Source: Azoarcus_F sp048158365
GTDB lineage: Bacteria > Pseudomonadota > Gammaproteobacteria > Burkholderiales > Rhodocyclaceae
DNA length: 64,000 bases
Strand: one strand, 5' to 3'
Assembly: GCA_048158365.1 (NCBI GenBank)
Contig: JBLLNL010000009.1
Shown: positions 33,840-43,054 of the stretch, in pieces
How positions within the stretch are numbered: the first letter of the stretch is position 1
How the letters are laid out: each line of letters begins with the position of its first letter
The notes under the pieces: model-generated
What the model was told of the DNA's origin: nothing
Database searches by the model: none
Seen by the model: the letters and a program-made list of their open reading frames with translations, nothing else
Made by a program: the position numbers and the translations under genes

Positions 33840-34753
33840 CGCGAACTCCTCTGCCACGCCATCAGCCGCCCCTGCACCACCTGCAGCGTGAACATCAGCA
33901 GCAGCGACGCGAGCAGGATGACCGATGCGATCGCCGATGCAGCCGCGTAGTCGAACTCCTGCAGGCGAACGAAGATCATCAGCGACGAGACCTCGGTGCG
34001 GAACGGGATGTTGCCGGCGATCATGATCACCGCGCCGAACTCGCCGAGACTGCGGATGAAGGCCTGCGATGCACCGGTGACCAGCGCCGGCACCAGCGTC
34101 GGCAGGATCACGCGCCAGAAGATCTGCAGCTTGTTCGCCCCCAGCGTGCTGGCCGCCTCCTCATACTCCGGCCCCATGTCCTGCAGCACCGGCTGCACGG
34201 TACGCACGACGAAGGGCAGGCTGGTGAAGGTCATCGCGATGACGATGCCCGGATAGGCGTAGGCGACCCGCAAGCCCATCGCGGCGAAGTACTGCCCGAG
34301 CCAGCCGGCCGGTGAAAGCAGCACCGCCAGCGTCAGCCCGGCCACCGCGGTCGGCAACGCGAAAGGCAGATCTACCAGCGCATCCAGGATCCGCCGGCCG
34401 GGGAACTCGTAGCGCGTGATGATCCAGGCCAGCAACAGGCCGATCAGCATCGCTGCCAGCGTCGCGTACAGTGCCGCGCTGATGGTCACGCGGTAGCTCG
34501 CGAGCACTCTACGGTCGGTGATCGCGGCCCAGTACTGCGCCCACGACAGTTCGCTGACGTAGATCAGCAGCGCGGAGATCGGAAACAGGATGATGAGCGA
34601 GATATAGAGCGTGGACAGGCCGAAGCTCAGCCCGAAACCGGGCAGAACCGGTGTCTGGGCGAAGAACCACGATTTGCGGGGCGCCGCGAGCGATGCGAGA
34701 TGGGCTGTAGTCACGGATGCGAGGGCTGGCTGTCGGAAACGGGGAGTCTGCAA
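33836..34753 (-). CDS. cysT: Sulfate/thiosulfate ABC transporter permease CysT (system 1)
   Basis: Up to 305 aa. N-terminal extension followed by LPGFGLSFGLSTLYISLIIL, six helices and the EAA loop (EAASTLGANKLQIFWRVILP), with RSLGEFGAVIMIAGNIPF typical of CysT/CysU. The longest frame starts at TTG 34753, inside the T-tract of a terminator hairpin, so a GTG at 34714 may be the real start; neither has a good ribosome site. Second gene of sbp-cysT-cysW. Confidence 0.9.
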   Translation of the reverse strand: MQTPRFRQPALASVTTAHLASLAAPRKSWFFAQTPVLPGFGLSFGLSTLYISLIILFPISALLIYVSELSWAQYWAAITDRRVLASYRVTISAALYATLAAMLIGLLLAWIITRYEFPGRRILDALVDLPFALPTAVAGLTLAVLLSPAGWLGQYFAAMGLRVAYAYPGIVIAMTFTSLPFVVRTVQPVLQDMGPEYEEAASTLGANKLQIFWRVILPTLVPALVTGASQAFIRSLGEFGAVIMIAGNIPFRTEVSSLMIFVRLQEFDYAAASAIASVILLASLLLMFTLQVVQGRLMAWQRSSR

Positions 34754-34790
34754 GAGAAAGGCCGCGTCGCCGAATGATCGGCGACGCGGC
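34752..34790 (-). terminator. Attenuator/terminator between sbp and cysT (system 1)
   Basis: Arms 34761-34771 (GCCGCGTCGCC) and 34780-34790 pair perfectly over 8 bases and, on the minus strand, are followed by CTTTCTCTT. This is a Rho-independent terminator shape placed inside the operon. It would let the binding protein be made in excess over the permeases. Confidence 0.72.
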
Positions 34791-34872
34791 GCGACAACGC
34801 TGAACGAGGTTCACCGGGGACGCGCTGACCGCCTGTGGGGCGGCTCTGGTCCGGTGGGTGTCGCTCGCAAGA

Positions 34873-35886
34873 TCAGGGCTTGCTCGCCAGCAGTTGGTCC
34901 AACACGCCGTCGGTGGCGAAGTGGGTCGCGGTGATGTTCTGCCAGCTGCCAAAGGCGTCGACCGGATTGATCAGGCGGATCTCGGGAAACTGATCGGCCG
35001 TGGCGGCGACGACCTCAGGGTGATGCACGCGCAGGTTGAACGACGTCAGCAAGGTTTGAATGTCCTTCGTGTAGAGGAATTCGAGGAAGGCGTTGGCAAC
35101 CTCGCGCGTGCCTTTCTCGTCGACGACGCGATCGACGACCGACACCGGAAACTCGGCCAGCACGCTCACCGGCGGGACGACGACCTCATACTCGCCGGTG
35201 CCGAACTCGGGGTTCCTGGAGATATTCACCACTTCCGACTCGAAACTGAGCAGCACGTCGCCCTGTCCGTTCTGCGCGAAGGCCACGGTCGCGCCGCGTC
35301 CCCCGGTGGGGAAATTTTCGACGTTGTGCAACAGTTTGCCGACGAACTCGCGGATCTTCACTTCGTCGCCACCGAACTTCTCGTTCGCGTGCAGCCATGC
35401 AGCCAGGTAGGTGTAGCGCGCGTTTCCGGATGTCTTGGGATTCGGGAAGATCAGCGAGACGTCGTCACGTGCGAGATCGTCCCAGCTCTGGATGTTCTTC
35501 GGGTTGCCCTTGCGCACCAGGAAGGCGATGGTGCTGTAGTAGGGCGACGCGTTGTTGGGCAGACGTTCGGCCCAGTTCTCGGCGACGAGTCCGCGCTCGG
35601 CGAGGATGTTCACGTCGGTGACCTGGTTGAACGTGACGGTGTCGACCTTCATGCCCTGGATGATGTTCTGCGCCTGGCGCGAACTGCCGGCGAAGGACTG
35701 GTCGATGGTCAGATCCTGCCCGGTCTGCTGCTTCCAGTGTGCGACGAAGCGGGGATTCACCTCGCCGAACAGTTCGCGAGCGACATCATAGGAGGCATTG
35801 AGGATGGTCTGGCTCTGAGCGAAGACCGCGCCGCTGGTGACGACGGTTGCGGCGAGCGTGCTGGCGAGCAGAAGTTTTTTCAACAT
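34873..35886 (-). CDS. sbp: Periplasmic sulfate-binding protein (system 1)
   Basis: 337 aa from ATG 35886. Signal peptide ending SGAVFAQ, then LNASYDVARELFGEVNPRF, ILAERGLVAENWAERLPNN, PNPKTSGNARYTYLAAW and RGATVAFAQNGQGDVLLSFE, all hallmark Sbp segments. It captures sulfate or thiosulfate for CysT-CysW. The gap upstream (35887-36105) contains TTTATG (35999-36004) and CATAAA repeats in an AT-rich stretch, probably the CysB-controlled promoter. The second paralogue is at 47334. Confidence 0.93.
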   Translation of the reverse strand: MLKKLLLASTLAATVVTSGAVFAQSQTILNASYDVARELFGEVNPRFVAHWKQQTGQDLTIDQSFAGSSRQAQNIIQGMKVDTVTFNQVTDVNILAERGLVAENWAERLPNNASPYYSTIAFLVRKGNPKNIQSWDDLARDDVSLIFPNPKTSGNARYTYLAAWLHANEKFGGDEVKIREFVGKLLHNVENFPTGGRGATVAFAQNGQGDVLLSFESEVVNISRNPEFGTGEYEVVVPPVSVLAEFPVSVVDRVVDEKGTREVANAFLEFLYTKDIQTLLTSFNLRVHHPEVVAATADQFPEIRLINPVDAFGSWQNITATHFATDGVLDQLLASKP

Positions 35887-36105
35887 GGCGGGTGATTTCT
35901 CCTTCGGGGGTTTCATGCGGAACGGGACCGGACTTTCGGGATGAACGCTTTCGGGGCAGTCGCCGTAAGATTTGCAGACCGCAATTCTGTATCGGCGATT
36001 TATGTTGCGGAAGTAAAAGATGATGCTTTACATATAACATTTGGGGCATAAACGCCTTGCGCTTTTTCGGGTGCGTCCGCACGAAATGTCGCGCGCAGCC
36101 GGCGT

Positions 36106-36993
36106 TCACCAGGCGAAGCGGTTCAGGATCAGGCGCGTGGGGGGTGCGAGGGCGGCGTGCTGCTCGGGCAGGCCATAGGCGTAGCCCTGCAGCCACACAT
36201 TGCCGATCGACCGGTCGACCTCCAGCGGTGCATCCAGCCGCGTGACGATGATCTGCGCATGACTGGACTGTTCTGCGAGGCGCGCCAGTTCCTGTTGCGC
36301 GCCGTCGTTCGCGATCAGCTTTGCGCCGTCGATCTTGATGTACTGCGCCAGGACGGTCGTCGACAGCGCCCGCCACTGCGCTTCTGATTCGACGTTCACT
36401 GCCACGCGAAAGCCGTTCTGGCGATAGTTGCGTAGCACGAATGCGAGCAGATCGACCTGCTCGCTCGCCGCCAGCGGGGTTTCGATCACGATGCGCTCGG
36501 GTGGCAGTCCGAGGGCGTCCACGACCCGCCGGAAGGCCGCGCCGTGGTCCGACGTCACCGTCGCGAGCAGGCGTCCGTGAACATTCAGGAACAGCAGCCC
36601 GTCGTCCGGGAGCGAGGATATGACGTTGAGCGCATGGATCGTGCGCGCGAGCCGGTCCAGCGCGACCACCCGTTCGTCGTCGGCGTTGGCCGAGAACAGC
36701 GTCCAGGGCGACAGATCGCGCTGGCCGCCGACGCCCACGCATCGGAGGAAGGCCTCGTGACCGACCGTATTGCCTGTGCGCGAGTCGACGATCGGCTGAA
36801 ACACGCTCGACAGCTCGCACCCGAACCAGTCGCCGACGACGCTGCCGTCGGCCAGCCGGCGCAAGTGCCGTCCGGCCTGCTTGTGCAGCGGCAACTCATC
36901 GAGGAATTTGCGCACATTGTGAGACGGATCCTTCAGTCCTTGCAAATGAGTGTTCATCGGCGACTCCGGCTTCTCAAACGATGCATTCTTCAT
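36106..36993 (-). CDS. Degenerate EAL-domain protein
   Basis: 295 aa (or 283 from ATG 36957, which has the better ribosome site GGAG). The EAL fold is recognisable: VFQPIVDSRTGNTVGHEAFL, FLNVHGRLL, ERIVIETP, and QYIKIDGAKL near the end. Key catalytic positions are lost: the signature EAL reads EAF, the metal-binding Asn in FVNxS is followed by VHG, and the DDFG block reads VAVNVES. It is therefore unlikely to hydrolyse cyclic di-GMP and may be a binding or scaffold protein. It sits alone between sbp and a TauD gene. Confidence 0.8.
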   Translation of the reverse strand: MKNASFEKPESPMNTHLQGLKDPSHNVRKFLDELPLHKQAGRHLRRLADGSVVGDWFGCELSSVFQPIVDSRTGNTVGHEAFLRCVGVGGQRDLSPWTLFSANADDERVVALDRLARTIHALNVISSLPDDGLLFLNVHGRLLATVTSDHGAAFRRVVDALGLPPERIVIETPLAASEQVDLLAFVLRNYRQNGFRVAVNVESEAQWRALSTTVLAQYIKIDGAKLIANDGAQQELARLAEQSSHAQIIVTRLDAPLEVDRSIGNVWLQGYAYGLPEQHAALAPPTRLILNRFAW

Positions 36994-37026
36994 ACAGCCT
37001 GAATTCGTCCGTTCATGATCGTCGGC

Positions 37027-37899
37027 TCAGAAAGCCCGGTCTTCGCCGAAGGTCACCCGGTGCACCAGACGGTACTGCGGGTGATAGTCCGCGACCGCAT
37101 AGTGCTGCGTCGCGCGGTTGTCCCAGATCGCCACGGTATCCTTCTCCCAGCGTAGCCGGGCATGGAACTCGGGGCGTTGTAGCACGCCGAACAGGTAAGC
37201 GAGCAACGGATCGCTTTCCTGGCGGGTCAGCCCCTTGATATGGCTGGTGAAGTTGGGATTGACGTAGAGCAGCTTCCTGCCGGTGACCGGGTGGGTCCGG
37301 ATCACCGGATGGACGACCGGCAGGTGTTCGCTGCGGGCGTTGCGGTATACCTCCACGCCATCGGGTTTCTCGAGGAAGTATCGCGGCCAGCCGCTGTGCT
37401 CGAAGGAATGCACTGCTTCCAGTTGTTCGAGCCATGCTCGCAGCGCTGCCGGCAGCGCGTCATAGGCGCGGGTCGCGCTCGTCCAGATGGTGTCGCCGCC
37501 GCTGGCGGGCACCTCGCGTGCATACAGCACCGTTCCGGTCGGCGGGTTGTGCGAGAACGTGATGTCGGCGTGCCATTGGTCGGTGGTGTAACGATGTCCG
37601 CCCGGCTTCGCTTCGATGACCTCGATCGCGCCATGTTCCTGATGCCGGGGAAAGAAGGCCTTGGCCTTGTCCGGATCGCCAAAGATGCGCGCGACCTCCA
37701 GATGCTGCTCCAGGCTCAGCTGCTGGCGCCGGAAAAACAGGACCTGGAACTCGGCGAGCGCCCGTCTCAATTCCTCGCGTACGGGGTCTCCGTTCGCCGT
37801 GGCCAGATCGAGGTCGTGCACGATCGCGCCGATGTTGGGCGTATAGGGTTCGATCGCGAGCAGTTTGTAGCCCGGTACCGCGTGTTCGGGTTTGGTCAT
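37027..37899 (-). CDS. TauD-family 2-oxoglutarate-dependent dioxygenase (sulfonate/taurine type)
   Basis: 290 aa from ATG 37899, with AGGAG upstream. Iron ligands: HxD in DQWHADITFSHNPP and the distal His in ATQHYAVADYHP. The 2-oxoglutarate-binding Arg is in YRLVHRVTF. LYVNPNFTSHIKGL and RWEKDTVAIWDNRATQHYA are TauD/TfdA hallmarks. It releases sulfite from taurine or similar sulfonates, or acts on sulfate esters, which fits the surrounding sulfur genes. No sulfonate ABC transporter is adjacent. The exact substrate is open. Confidence 0.88.
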   Translation of the reverse strand: MTKPEHAVPGYKLLAIEPYTPNIGAIVHDLDLATANGDPVREELRRALAEFQVLFFRRQQLSLEQHLEVARIFGDPDKAKAFFPRHQEHGAIEVIEAKPGGHRYTTDQWHADITFSHNPPTGTVLYAREVPASGGDTIWTSATRAYDALPAALRAWLEQLEAVHSFEHSGWPRYFLEKPDGVEVYRNARSEHLPVVHPVIRTHPVTGRKLLYVNPNFTSHIKGLTRQESDPLLAYLFGVLQRPEFHARLRWEKDTVAIWDNRATQHYAVADYHPQYRLVHRVTFGEDRAF

Positions 37900-38018
37900 G
37901 GCGGTGCTCCTACCAGGAAGGGAAAGGGATCGGCGTGATCAGTGTTGCGGTCGCCACACGATGGCATGCACGTCGAGCTTGCGCGGGATCAGCGTCAGCT
38001 CATGGAATACGTAATGGC

Positions 38019-38234
38019 TCAGATCTTGGCGATCGACACCTCGGTCGATTTCACCAGCGCAATCACTTCGCTGCCGGGCTGAAGCGCCAGTTCATCGACT
38101 GATCGGGTCGTGATCACGGATGTGACGATGCCGTGCGCGGTGTCGACATCGATTTCGGAAACGACCGGGCCCCGGATGATCTCCTTGACCTTGCCGCGGA
38201 ACTGGTTGCGGACATTGATGGAATGAATCGTCAT
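38019..38234 (-). CDS. Molbindin-like TOBE-domain protein (Mop)
   Basis: 71 aa from ATG 38234 with GGGGAG upstream; a single TOBE/Mop domain (NVRNQFRGKVKEIIRGPVVS, EIDVDTAHGIVTSVITTRSV, GSEVIALVKSTEVSIAKI). Proteins of this size form hexamers that bind molybdate or tungstate in the cytosol. It lies among other oxyanion genes (sulfate, chromate), 50 bases downstream of a small hypothetical gene. Confidence 0.88.
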   Translation of the reverse strand: MTIHSINVRNQFRGKVKEIIRGPVVSEIDVDTAHGIVTSVITTRSVDELALQPGSEVIALVKSTEVSIAKI

Positions 38235-38283
38235 GGCTTGTGCTCCCCTGATTGAACGAGAGACGCACTGTGCATTCTGATTT

Positions 38284-38553
38284 TTATAACTGCCAATAAT
38301 ATTTGCTGCGATGCATATTCCATTTCGACAAGGTTGTGTCGATCGTGTTCGCCAACGTCGCACCTTCGCGCTCGACGGCGTCAGCCGCGGCGACGAAGTC
38401 GGCGTTGGCTGGCGCGACAACCAGGGTCGGACTGAACTGGCGACTTTCAGGGCCGAATAGGACGACCAAGCCGGTCCGGCACTGCATTTCAACCGTGTTC
38501 TGGGCTGCCCCATGGCCGATCGCCCGGAGCGTGTCGAATTGCGTCTTGGGCAA
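38284..38553 (-). CDS. Small hypothetical protein upstream of the molbindin gene
   Basis: 89 aa from TTG 38553, with a strong GGAGG 4 bases before it; there is no ATG in the stretch. The sequence includes TVEMQCRTGLVVLFGPESRQ, LVVAPANADFVAAADAVERE and KWNMHRSKYYWQL. I recognise no family. It lies between chrA and the molbindin gene, all on the minus strand, with codon use like its neighbours. It could be real or a chance frame; the ribosome site favours real. Confidence 0.45.
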   Translation of the reverse strand: MPKTQFDTLRAIGHGAAQNTVEMQCRTGLVVLFGPESRQFSPTLVVAPANADFVAAADAVEREGATLANTIDTTLSKWNMHRSKYYWQL

Positions 38554-38600
38554 AATGCCTCCACAGGCTTCGCCCGACCGACAATCGTCAGGCCGTCGGC

Positions 38601-39953
38601 TCAATAACCGAACGCGAAACCGTGAATCAAGCCTAACACTGCGCAAAGGCCGAGTACCTTCAGGATGTCGACCTTGTAGCGCCATAGCGCAATGAAGGCG
38701 GCGACGGCCACGCCGGCCGAGAAAGCGTCGAAGCCGCCCGAAAATGGCGCATCCGCAACCGCATCCGGCCATAGCACCTGCCAGCCGAAGAACAGCGCGA
38801 GGTTGAGGATCACGCCGACCACCGCCGCGGTGATCGCCGATAGCGGGGCAGTGAACTTCAGATTGCCGTGCGTCGACTCGACCAGCGCTCCGCCTGCGAG
38901 GATGAACAGGAACGACGGCAGGAAGGTGAAGAAGGTGGCGACGCTCGCACCGATCAAACCCGCCAGAAACAACGAGTCCGGACCGAGGAGTGGGTGCGTC
39001 CACGTCCCGACGAATCCGACGAAGGCCACGATCATGATCAAGGGTCCGGGGGTGCTCTCGCCGAGGGCGAGTCCATCGATCATCTGTGTGCCGGTGAGCC
39101 AGCCGTAGGTGTCGACGCCACCCTGATAGACGTAAGGCAATACCGCGTAGGCGCCCCCGAAGGTGAGCAGGGCGGCCTTGGTGAAGAAGATGCCCATGTC
39201 GGTCAGTATGCCCGCGGGCAGCAGAAGAATGCCGACCAGCCAGAGTGCCAGCCCGCCGGCGAGCAGCTTCACCAGATGCGTGCTGCGGTAACGGGTATGT
39301 GGCAACGCCGGCGTGTCGTCGTCGATGACCGCCGGGCCGTAGCGTTTGCCGTCCGAGCCGTGTCCGCCGCCGAGCTGGAACTTTGCGGGGATCAGTCTGC
39401 CGCCGATCAGCCCCAGCGTCGCCGCGCCCAGCACGATCAGCGGAAAGGGCACGCGAAAAACGAAGATCGCGATGAACGCCGCTGCGGCGATCGCCCACAT
39501 GACCTCGTTCTTCAGCGCGCGCGAGCCGATGCGCCAGGCCGCGAAAATCACGATGGCGACGACGGCCGGCTTGATGCCGGTGAACACGCCCTGCACCAGA
39601 CCCACGTCCCCGAAGGCGAGGTAGATCCAGGTCAGGATCGCGAGAATGAACAGCGAAGGGAGCACGAACAGTACGCCGGCAACGATGCCGCCCCAGGTTC
39701 GATGAAGCAGCCATCCGAGATAGATGGCCAGTTGCTGCGCCTCGGGGCCAGGCAGCAGCATGCAGAAGTTGAGCGCATGCAGGAAACGGCGCTCCGAGAT
39801 CCAGCGGCGCCTCTCCACCAGTTCATGATGCATCATCGAGATCTGACCGGCGGGCCCGCCAAAGCTGATGAAACCGAGTTTCAGCCAGTAGAGCAAGGCC
39901 TCGGTGAATGAAGGGTGAGCGGGGCGGGCCTGTGATGCTTCAGGGTCCTGCAT
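38601..39953 (-). CDS. chrA: Chromate efflux transporter ChrA
   Basis: 450 aa from ATG 39953. Two homologous CHR halves, each starting with the family motif: FTEALLYWLKLGFISFGGPA with PGPEAQQLAIYLG, and FFTKAALLTFGGAYAVLPYV with GESTPGPLIMIVAF. About 10-12 membrane helices. It expels chromate, an analogue of sulfate, or may act on sulfate balance. Placement inside a sulfate-uptake region is sensible because chromate enters by sulfate transporters. No chrB-type regulator is adjacent. Confidence 0.9.
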   Translation of the reverse strand: MQDPEASQARPAHPSFTEALLYWLKLGFISFGGPAGQISMMHHELVERRRWISERRFLHALNFCMLLPGPEAQQLAIYLGWLLHRTWGGIVAGVLFVLPSLFILAILTWIYLAFGDVGLVQGVFTGIKPAVVAIVIFAAWRIGSRALKNEVMWAIAAAAFIAIFVFRVPFPLIVLGAATLGLIGGRLIPAKFQLGGGHGSDGKRYGPAVIDDDTPALPHTRYRSTHLVKLLAGGLALWLVGILLLPAGILTDMGIFFTKAALLTFGGAYAVLPYVYQGGVDTYGWLTGTQMIDGLALGESTPGPLIMIVAFVGFVGTWTHPLLGPDSLFLAGLIGASVATFFTFLPSFLFILAGGALVESTHGNLKFTAPLSAITAAVVGVILNLALFFGWQVLWPDAVADAPFSGGFDAFSAGVAVAAFIALWRYKVDILKVLGLCAVLGLIHGFAFGY

Positions 39954-40221
39954 GGGGTGGCGTCCTGGTCGATGATCGGTCCGCGAGTCTGGCGCGCATC
40001 CCTGCCGAGCCTGCGCGCGTCGAAAAAGCGTCGATTCTAGGAGTCCGGCCGAGCGAGGCGAACGAAGAAGAAACGAGATGATAGGCAGAAAAACGCATAA
40101 GCGGACAGCGCGGTGATGTGCATCTTGCTGGTATATGCAATGCACAAATTTGTTGTTCGGCGAGCGTGTGCGCTGTCGGATACTTCGAGGCACGATTCCG
40201 AACTGCCGAAAGGCACCCCAT

Positions 40222-40839
40222 ATGCTGACTACCCTCATCGTTCCCGGACTGCACGGAAGCGGACCGACCCACTGGCAGAGCTGGATGGAGACGCTGATAC
40301 CCGGCGCGAGGCGTGTCGAGCAGGATGACTGGGGTAATCCCGACCTCGACCGTTGGTCGGCGCGGGTTGCCGAGCAGATCGATACCTGCGACGGCGGCGC
40401 CATTGTCGTCGCACACAGTTTCGGTTGCCTTGCGTCGGTCAGGGCGTCGATGTTGCGGCCCGGACGGATCAAGGGGGCAATGTTGGTGGCGCCGGCCGAT
40501 CCGAAGAAGTTCGGGGTGTCGAACCGGCTCGCCTCGGTGAGCCTCGACGTTCCGAGTGCGGTGGTGGGGAGTCAGAACGATCCATGGATGACGGTCGCCA
40601 CGGCGCGCTACTGGGCCCTGCGTTGGGGGTGCCGCTTCATCGACATCGGTGCGGCGGGCCATATCAATGTCGATTCCGGTTACGGACCCTGGCCGGAGGG
40701 GTATGTGTTCTACGAGGCCTTGCGCGAGACGGCGACACGGTTTCTGGTAAGGCGTGGCCGATTCCGGTCCTCCGGGCCCGGGGGGAAGGTGACCGTGAGT
40801 GAGGGCGCCCGTCGTTTCGCATCGCTGGACGCGGCCTGA
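40222..40839 (+). CDS. RBBP9/YdeN-type serine hydrolase
   Basis: 205 aa from ATG 40222. Small alpha/beta hydrolase: LTTLIVPGLHGSGPTHWQSW at the N-terminus, nucleophile Ser in VVAHSFGCLA, acidic residue in GSQNDPWM, and catalytic His in GHINVDSGYGPWPEG. The whole protein follows the YdeN/RBBP9 pattern. Its natural substrate is unknown; the neighbouring cysA gene on the same strand suggests a sulfur-metabolism link, but that is only context. The longer frame from 40135 is not supported. Confidence 0.83.
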   Translation: MLTTLIVPGLHGSGPTHWQSWMETLIPGARRVEQDDWGNPDLDRWSARVAEQIDTCDGGAIVVAHSFGCLASVRASMLRPGRIKGAMLVAPADPKKFGVSNRLASVSLDVPSAVVGSQNDPWMTVATARYWALRWGCRFIDIGAAGHINVDSGYGPWPEGYVFYEALRETATRFLVRRGRFRSSGPGGKVTVSEGARRFASLDAA

Positions 40840-41057
40840 ACCGGATGCGGGGTTGCGGTTTCTCGTGAAGCGGCGAACGGCCCGCATCGTCGAATCCATA
40901 TCGCGCGGATTGGAATATGCTAATTCCTCGGGGGTGCTATGCCTCCCAGCGCTTGCCGATTAAGCTTGCGTGTCAATTCCGAAGTGGGCGGGGCAGTGCG
41001 CGCCTTGTGACCGCTTGCTTCGTCTCCGCATTTCGATTGGTCTTCATCACCCTGCGT

Positions 41058-42143
41058 ATGAGCATTCAAGTCAGCGGTATCAGCAAGCGCTTCGGCGACT
41101 TCGTCGCATTGGACGATGTCAGCCTCGAGTTTCCGTCCGGGGAACTGGTGGCGCTGCTCGGGCCGTCCGGCTGCGGGAAGACGACGCTGCTGCGCGTGAT
41201 CGCAGGGCTGGAGACCGCCGACAGTGGTCGGGTGATCCTCGACGGCGAGGATGCGTCCGACACCCATGTGCGTGAGCGCCAGGTCGGCTTCGTGTTCCAG
41301 CACTACGCGCTGTTCCGCCACATGACGGTGTTCGAGAACGTAGCCTTCGGCCTGCGGGTGAAACCGCGCAAGGAGCGCCCGGACAACGCCGAGATCACGC
41401 GGCGCGTGCATCGGCTGCTCGATCTGGTGCAACTCGACTGGCTGGCCGACCGGTATCCGTCTCAGCTTTCGGGGGGGCAGCGTCAGCGTATTGCGCTCGC
41501 GCGCGCACTGGCGGTCGAGCCGCGCGTGCTGCTGTTGGACGAACCCTTCGGTGCGCTGGATGCGAAGGTGCGCAAGGAACTGCGGCGCTGGCTCAGACGT
41601 CTGCACGACGAATTGCACGTGACCTCGATCTTCGTCACGCACGACCAGGAGGAGGCGCTGGAAGTGGCCGACCAGGTGGTATTGATGAATCATGGCAAGG
41701 TCGAGCAGATGGGTACGCCGAACGAGGTGTACGAGCATCCGGCCACGCCCTTCGTCTATGGCTTTCTCGGCTCGGTCAATCTGTTCCACGGCCGGGTGGA
41801 GGGGGAGCATGTGGTCGTCGGTGACGCGAGCCTGCTGCATGACGGACGGGATGCGGATCACGGTTCCGAAGTCGTCGGTTTCGCGCGGCCGCACCAGCTC
41901 GAGATCGTGACCGATCCGGATGCATCGGAGGGGGTGAAGGCCGTCGTGAGCCGGATCCTTGGTTTTGGGGCAAGCGCCCGTATCGAACTCGACGGTGTCC
42001 GCCGAGATGCCGAGATCGGGCCACCGATTCACTACGAGGTCGTCCTCCCGCGGGAGCGGGTCCAGGCCCTTTGTCTGTCGGAGGGGCAGACCGTTCGGTT
42101 GGTGCCGCTCGGCTTGCGTATTTTCCGTAGCGAGGTCGCATGA
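41058..42143 (+). CDS. cysA: Sulfate/thiosulfate ABC transporter ATP-binding protein CysA (solitary copy)
   Basis: 361 aa from ATG 41058. Walker A GPSGCGKTTLL, signature LSGGQRQRIALARAL, Walker B VLLLDEPFGALD, H-loop FVTHDQEEAL, then a C-terminal TOBE-like regulatory region. About 82% of residues look shared with the second CysA (44387) across the ATPase core, judged by eye. It stands apart from any permease genes and is probably the motor for the system at 32979-35886, or shared by both systems. Confidence 0.93.
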   Translation: MSIQVSGISKRFGDFVALDDVSLEFPSGELVALLGPSGCGKTTLLRVIAGLETADSGRVILDGEDASDTHVRERQVGFVFQHYALFRHMTVFENVAFGLRVKPRKERPDNAEITRRVHRLLDLVQLDWLADRYPSQLSGGQRQRIALARALAVEPRVLLLDEPFGALDAKVRKELRRWLRRLHDELHVTSIFVTHDQEEALEVADQVVLMNHGKVEQMGTPNEVYEHPATPFVYGFLGSVNLFHGRVEGEHVVVGDASLLHDGRDADHGSEVVGFARPHQLEIVTDPDASEGVKAVVSRILGFGASARIELDGVRRDAEIGPPIHYEVVLPRERVQALCLSEGQTVRLVPLGLRIFRSEVA

Positions 42144-42423
42144 ACACTGCCTCGACTGACGAACTCGCGCACTGAACTGCCCGCCACGGTCAGTTGCGAC
42201 CGATGCGCAGGCGCGGGCGCGAACATCCCGGTCGGTCAGAAGTCGATGTCGAAAGCGACATATTTCAGATTATTAAGGAAGAAATTGTTCTTATGGATGT
42301 TCGTTCCGGTCGCTAGACTGGAGCCCGATGCATCTTGGTCAAGGGGGTCGTCTCAGGCCCTTTGCATCCTAATCCGGATGCTTTTACCGATAACCGGTGT
42401 CAGCTTTGAATGGAGAAAGAAAA

Positions 42424-42939
42424 ATGCTCAAACGGGTTCTTTTGTGCAGCCTGGCTACGGTGCTCCTCGCGCCCGCGGCCGCCGTGGCGAACGAAGCCTT
42501 CGCGCCCTATGGCACTGCGAAGGTAGACATGCATGCCTACCCTGAAATAAACCAGGTCTTCGACGTCAATTACGATAACCCGCGGGACCTGAACATCCTC
42601 TACAGTTTCGTCACGAACACCCGAAAGGCGGTTCCGGGAAAAACCGTGATCGTGACCCACGGACCGGAGTTGAGGGCATTCGCCAAGGAAAACTACGAAA
42701 CCTATCAGGCTGTCATCGACCGGATGCATGAACTTGCCCAGTCAGGCGTCGAGTTCCGCATGTGCAACAACGCGCTTCGCGCGGCAGGTTACAAGCCGGA
42801 AGACATGCACGGTTTCGTCACGGTCGTTCCGGCAGGTTTTCCGGAGATCGTGTTGCTGCAGAGCCAGGGTTACGCCTATGTCAATCCTCTGCCTCTCCCG
42901 GTACGCGGTATCCGCGATCTCGAGAAGCACGGAAACTGA
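42424..42939 (+). CDS. Exported DsrE/DsrF-like protein
   Basis: 171 aa from ATG 42424 with GGAGAAAG upstream. Cleavable signal peptide (MLKRVLLCSLATVLLAPAAA...VANEA), then a DsrE-type fold: DLNILYSFVTNTRKAVPGKT, IVTHGPELRAFAKENYETY, and a conserved Cys114 in EFRMCNNALRAAGYKPEDM. DsrE/TusD proteins pass sulfane sulfur through a cysteine; a periplasmic version would handle extracellular sulfur compounds. The 280-base gap upstream is AT-rich and probably promoter. It is followed by an ArsR regulator gene. Confidence 0.8.
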   Translation: MLKRVLLCSLATVLLAPAAAVANEAFAPYGTAKVDMHAYPEINQVFDVNYDNPRDLNILYSFVTNTRKAVPGKTVIVTHGPELRAFAKENYETYQAVIDRMHELAQSGVEFRMCNNALRAAGYKPEDMHGFVTVVPAGFPEIVLLQSQGYAYVNPLPLPVRGIRDLEKHGN

Positions 42940-43054
42940 TCGACGCGCCACAAATGATCGACGCAATACCCCTCGTATGGTTCGATTTGGGGCCGTCGGC
43001 GGCGTTTGCGTCGAGCGTTCCTTCCCGTCTGCGCAACTTAACGCTTGACCCGCC

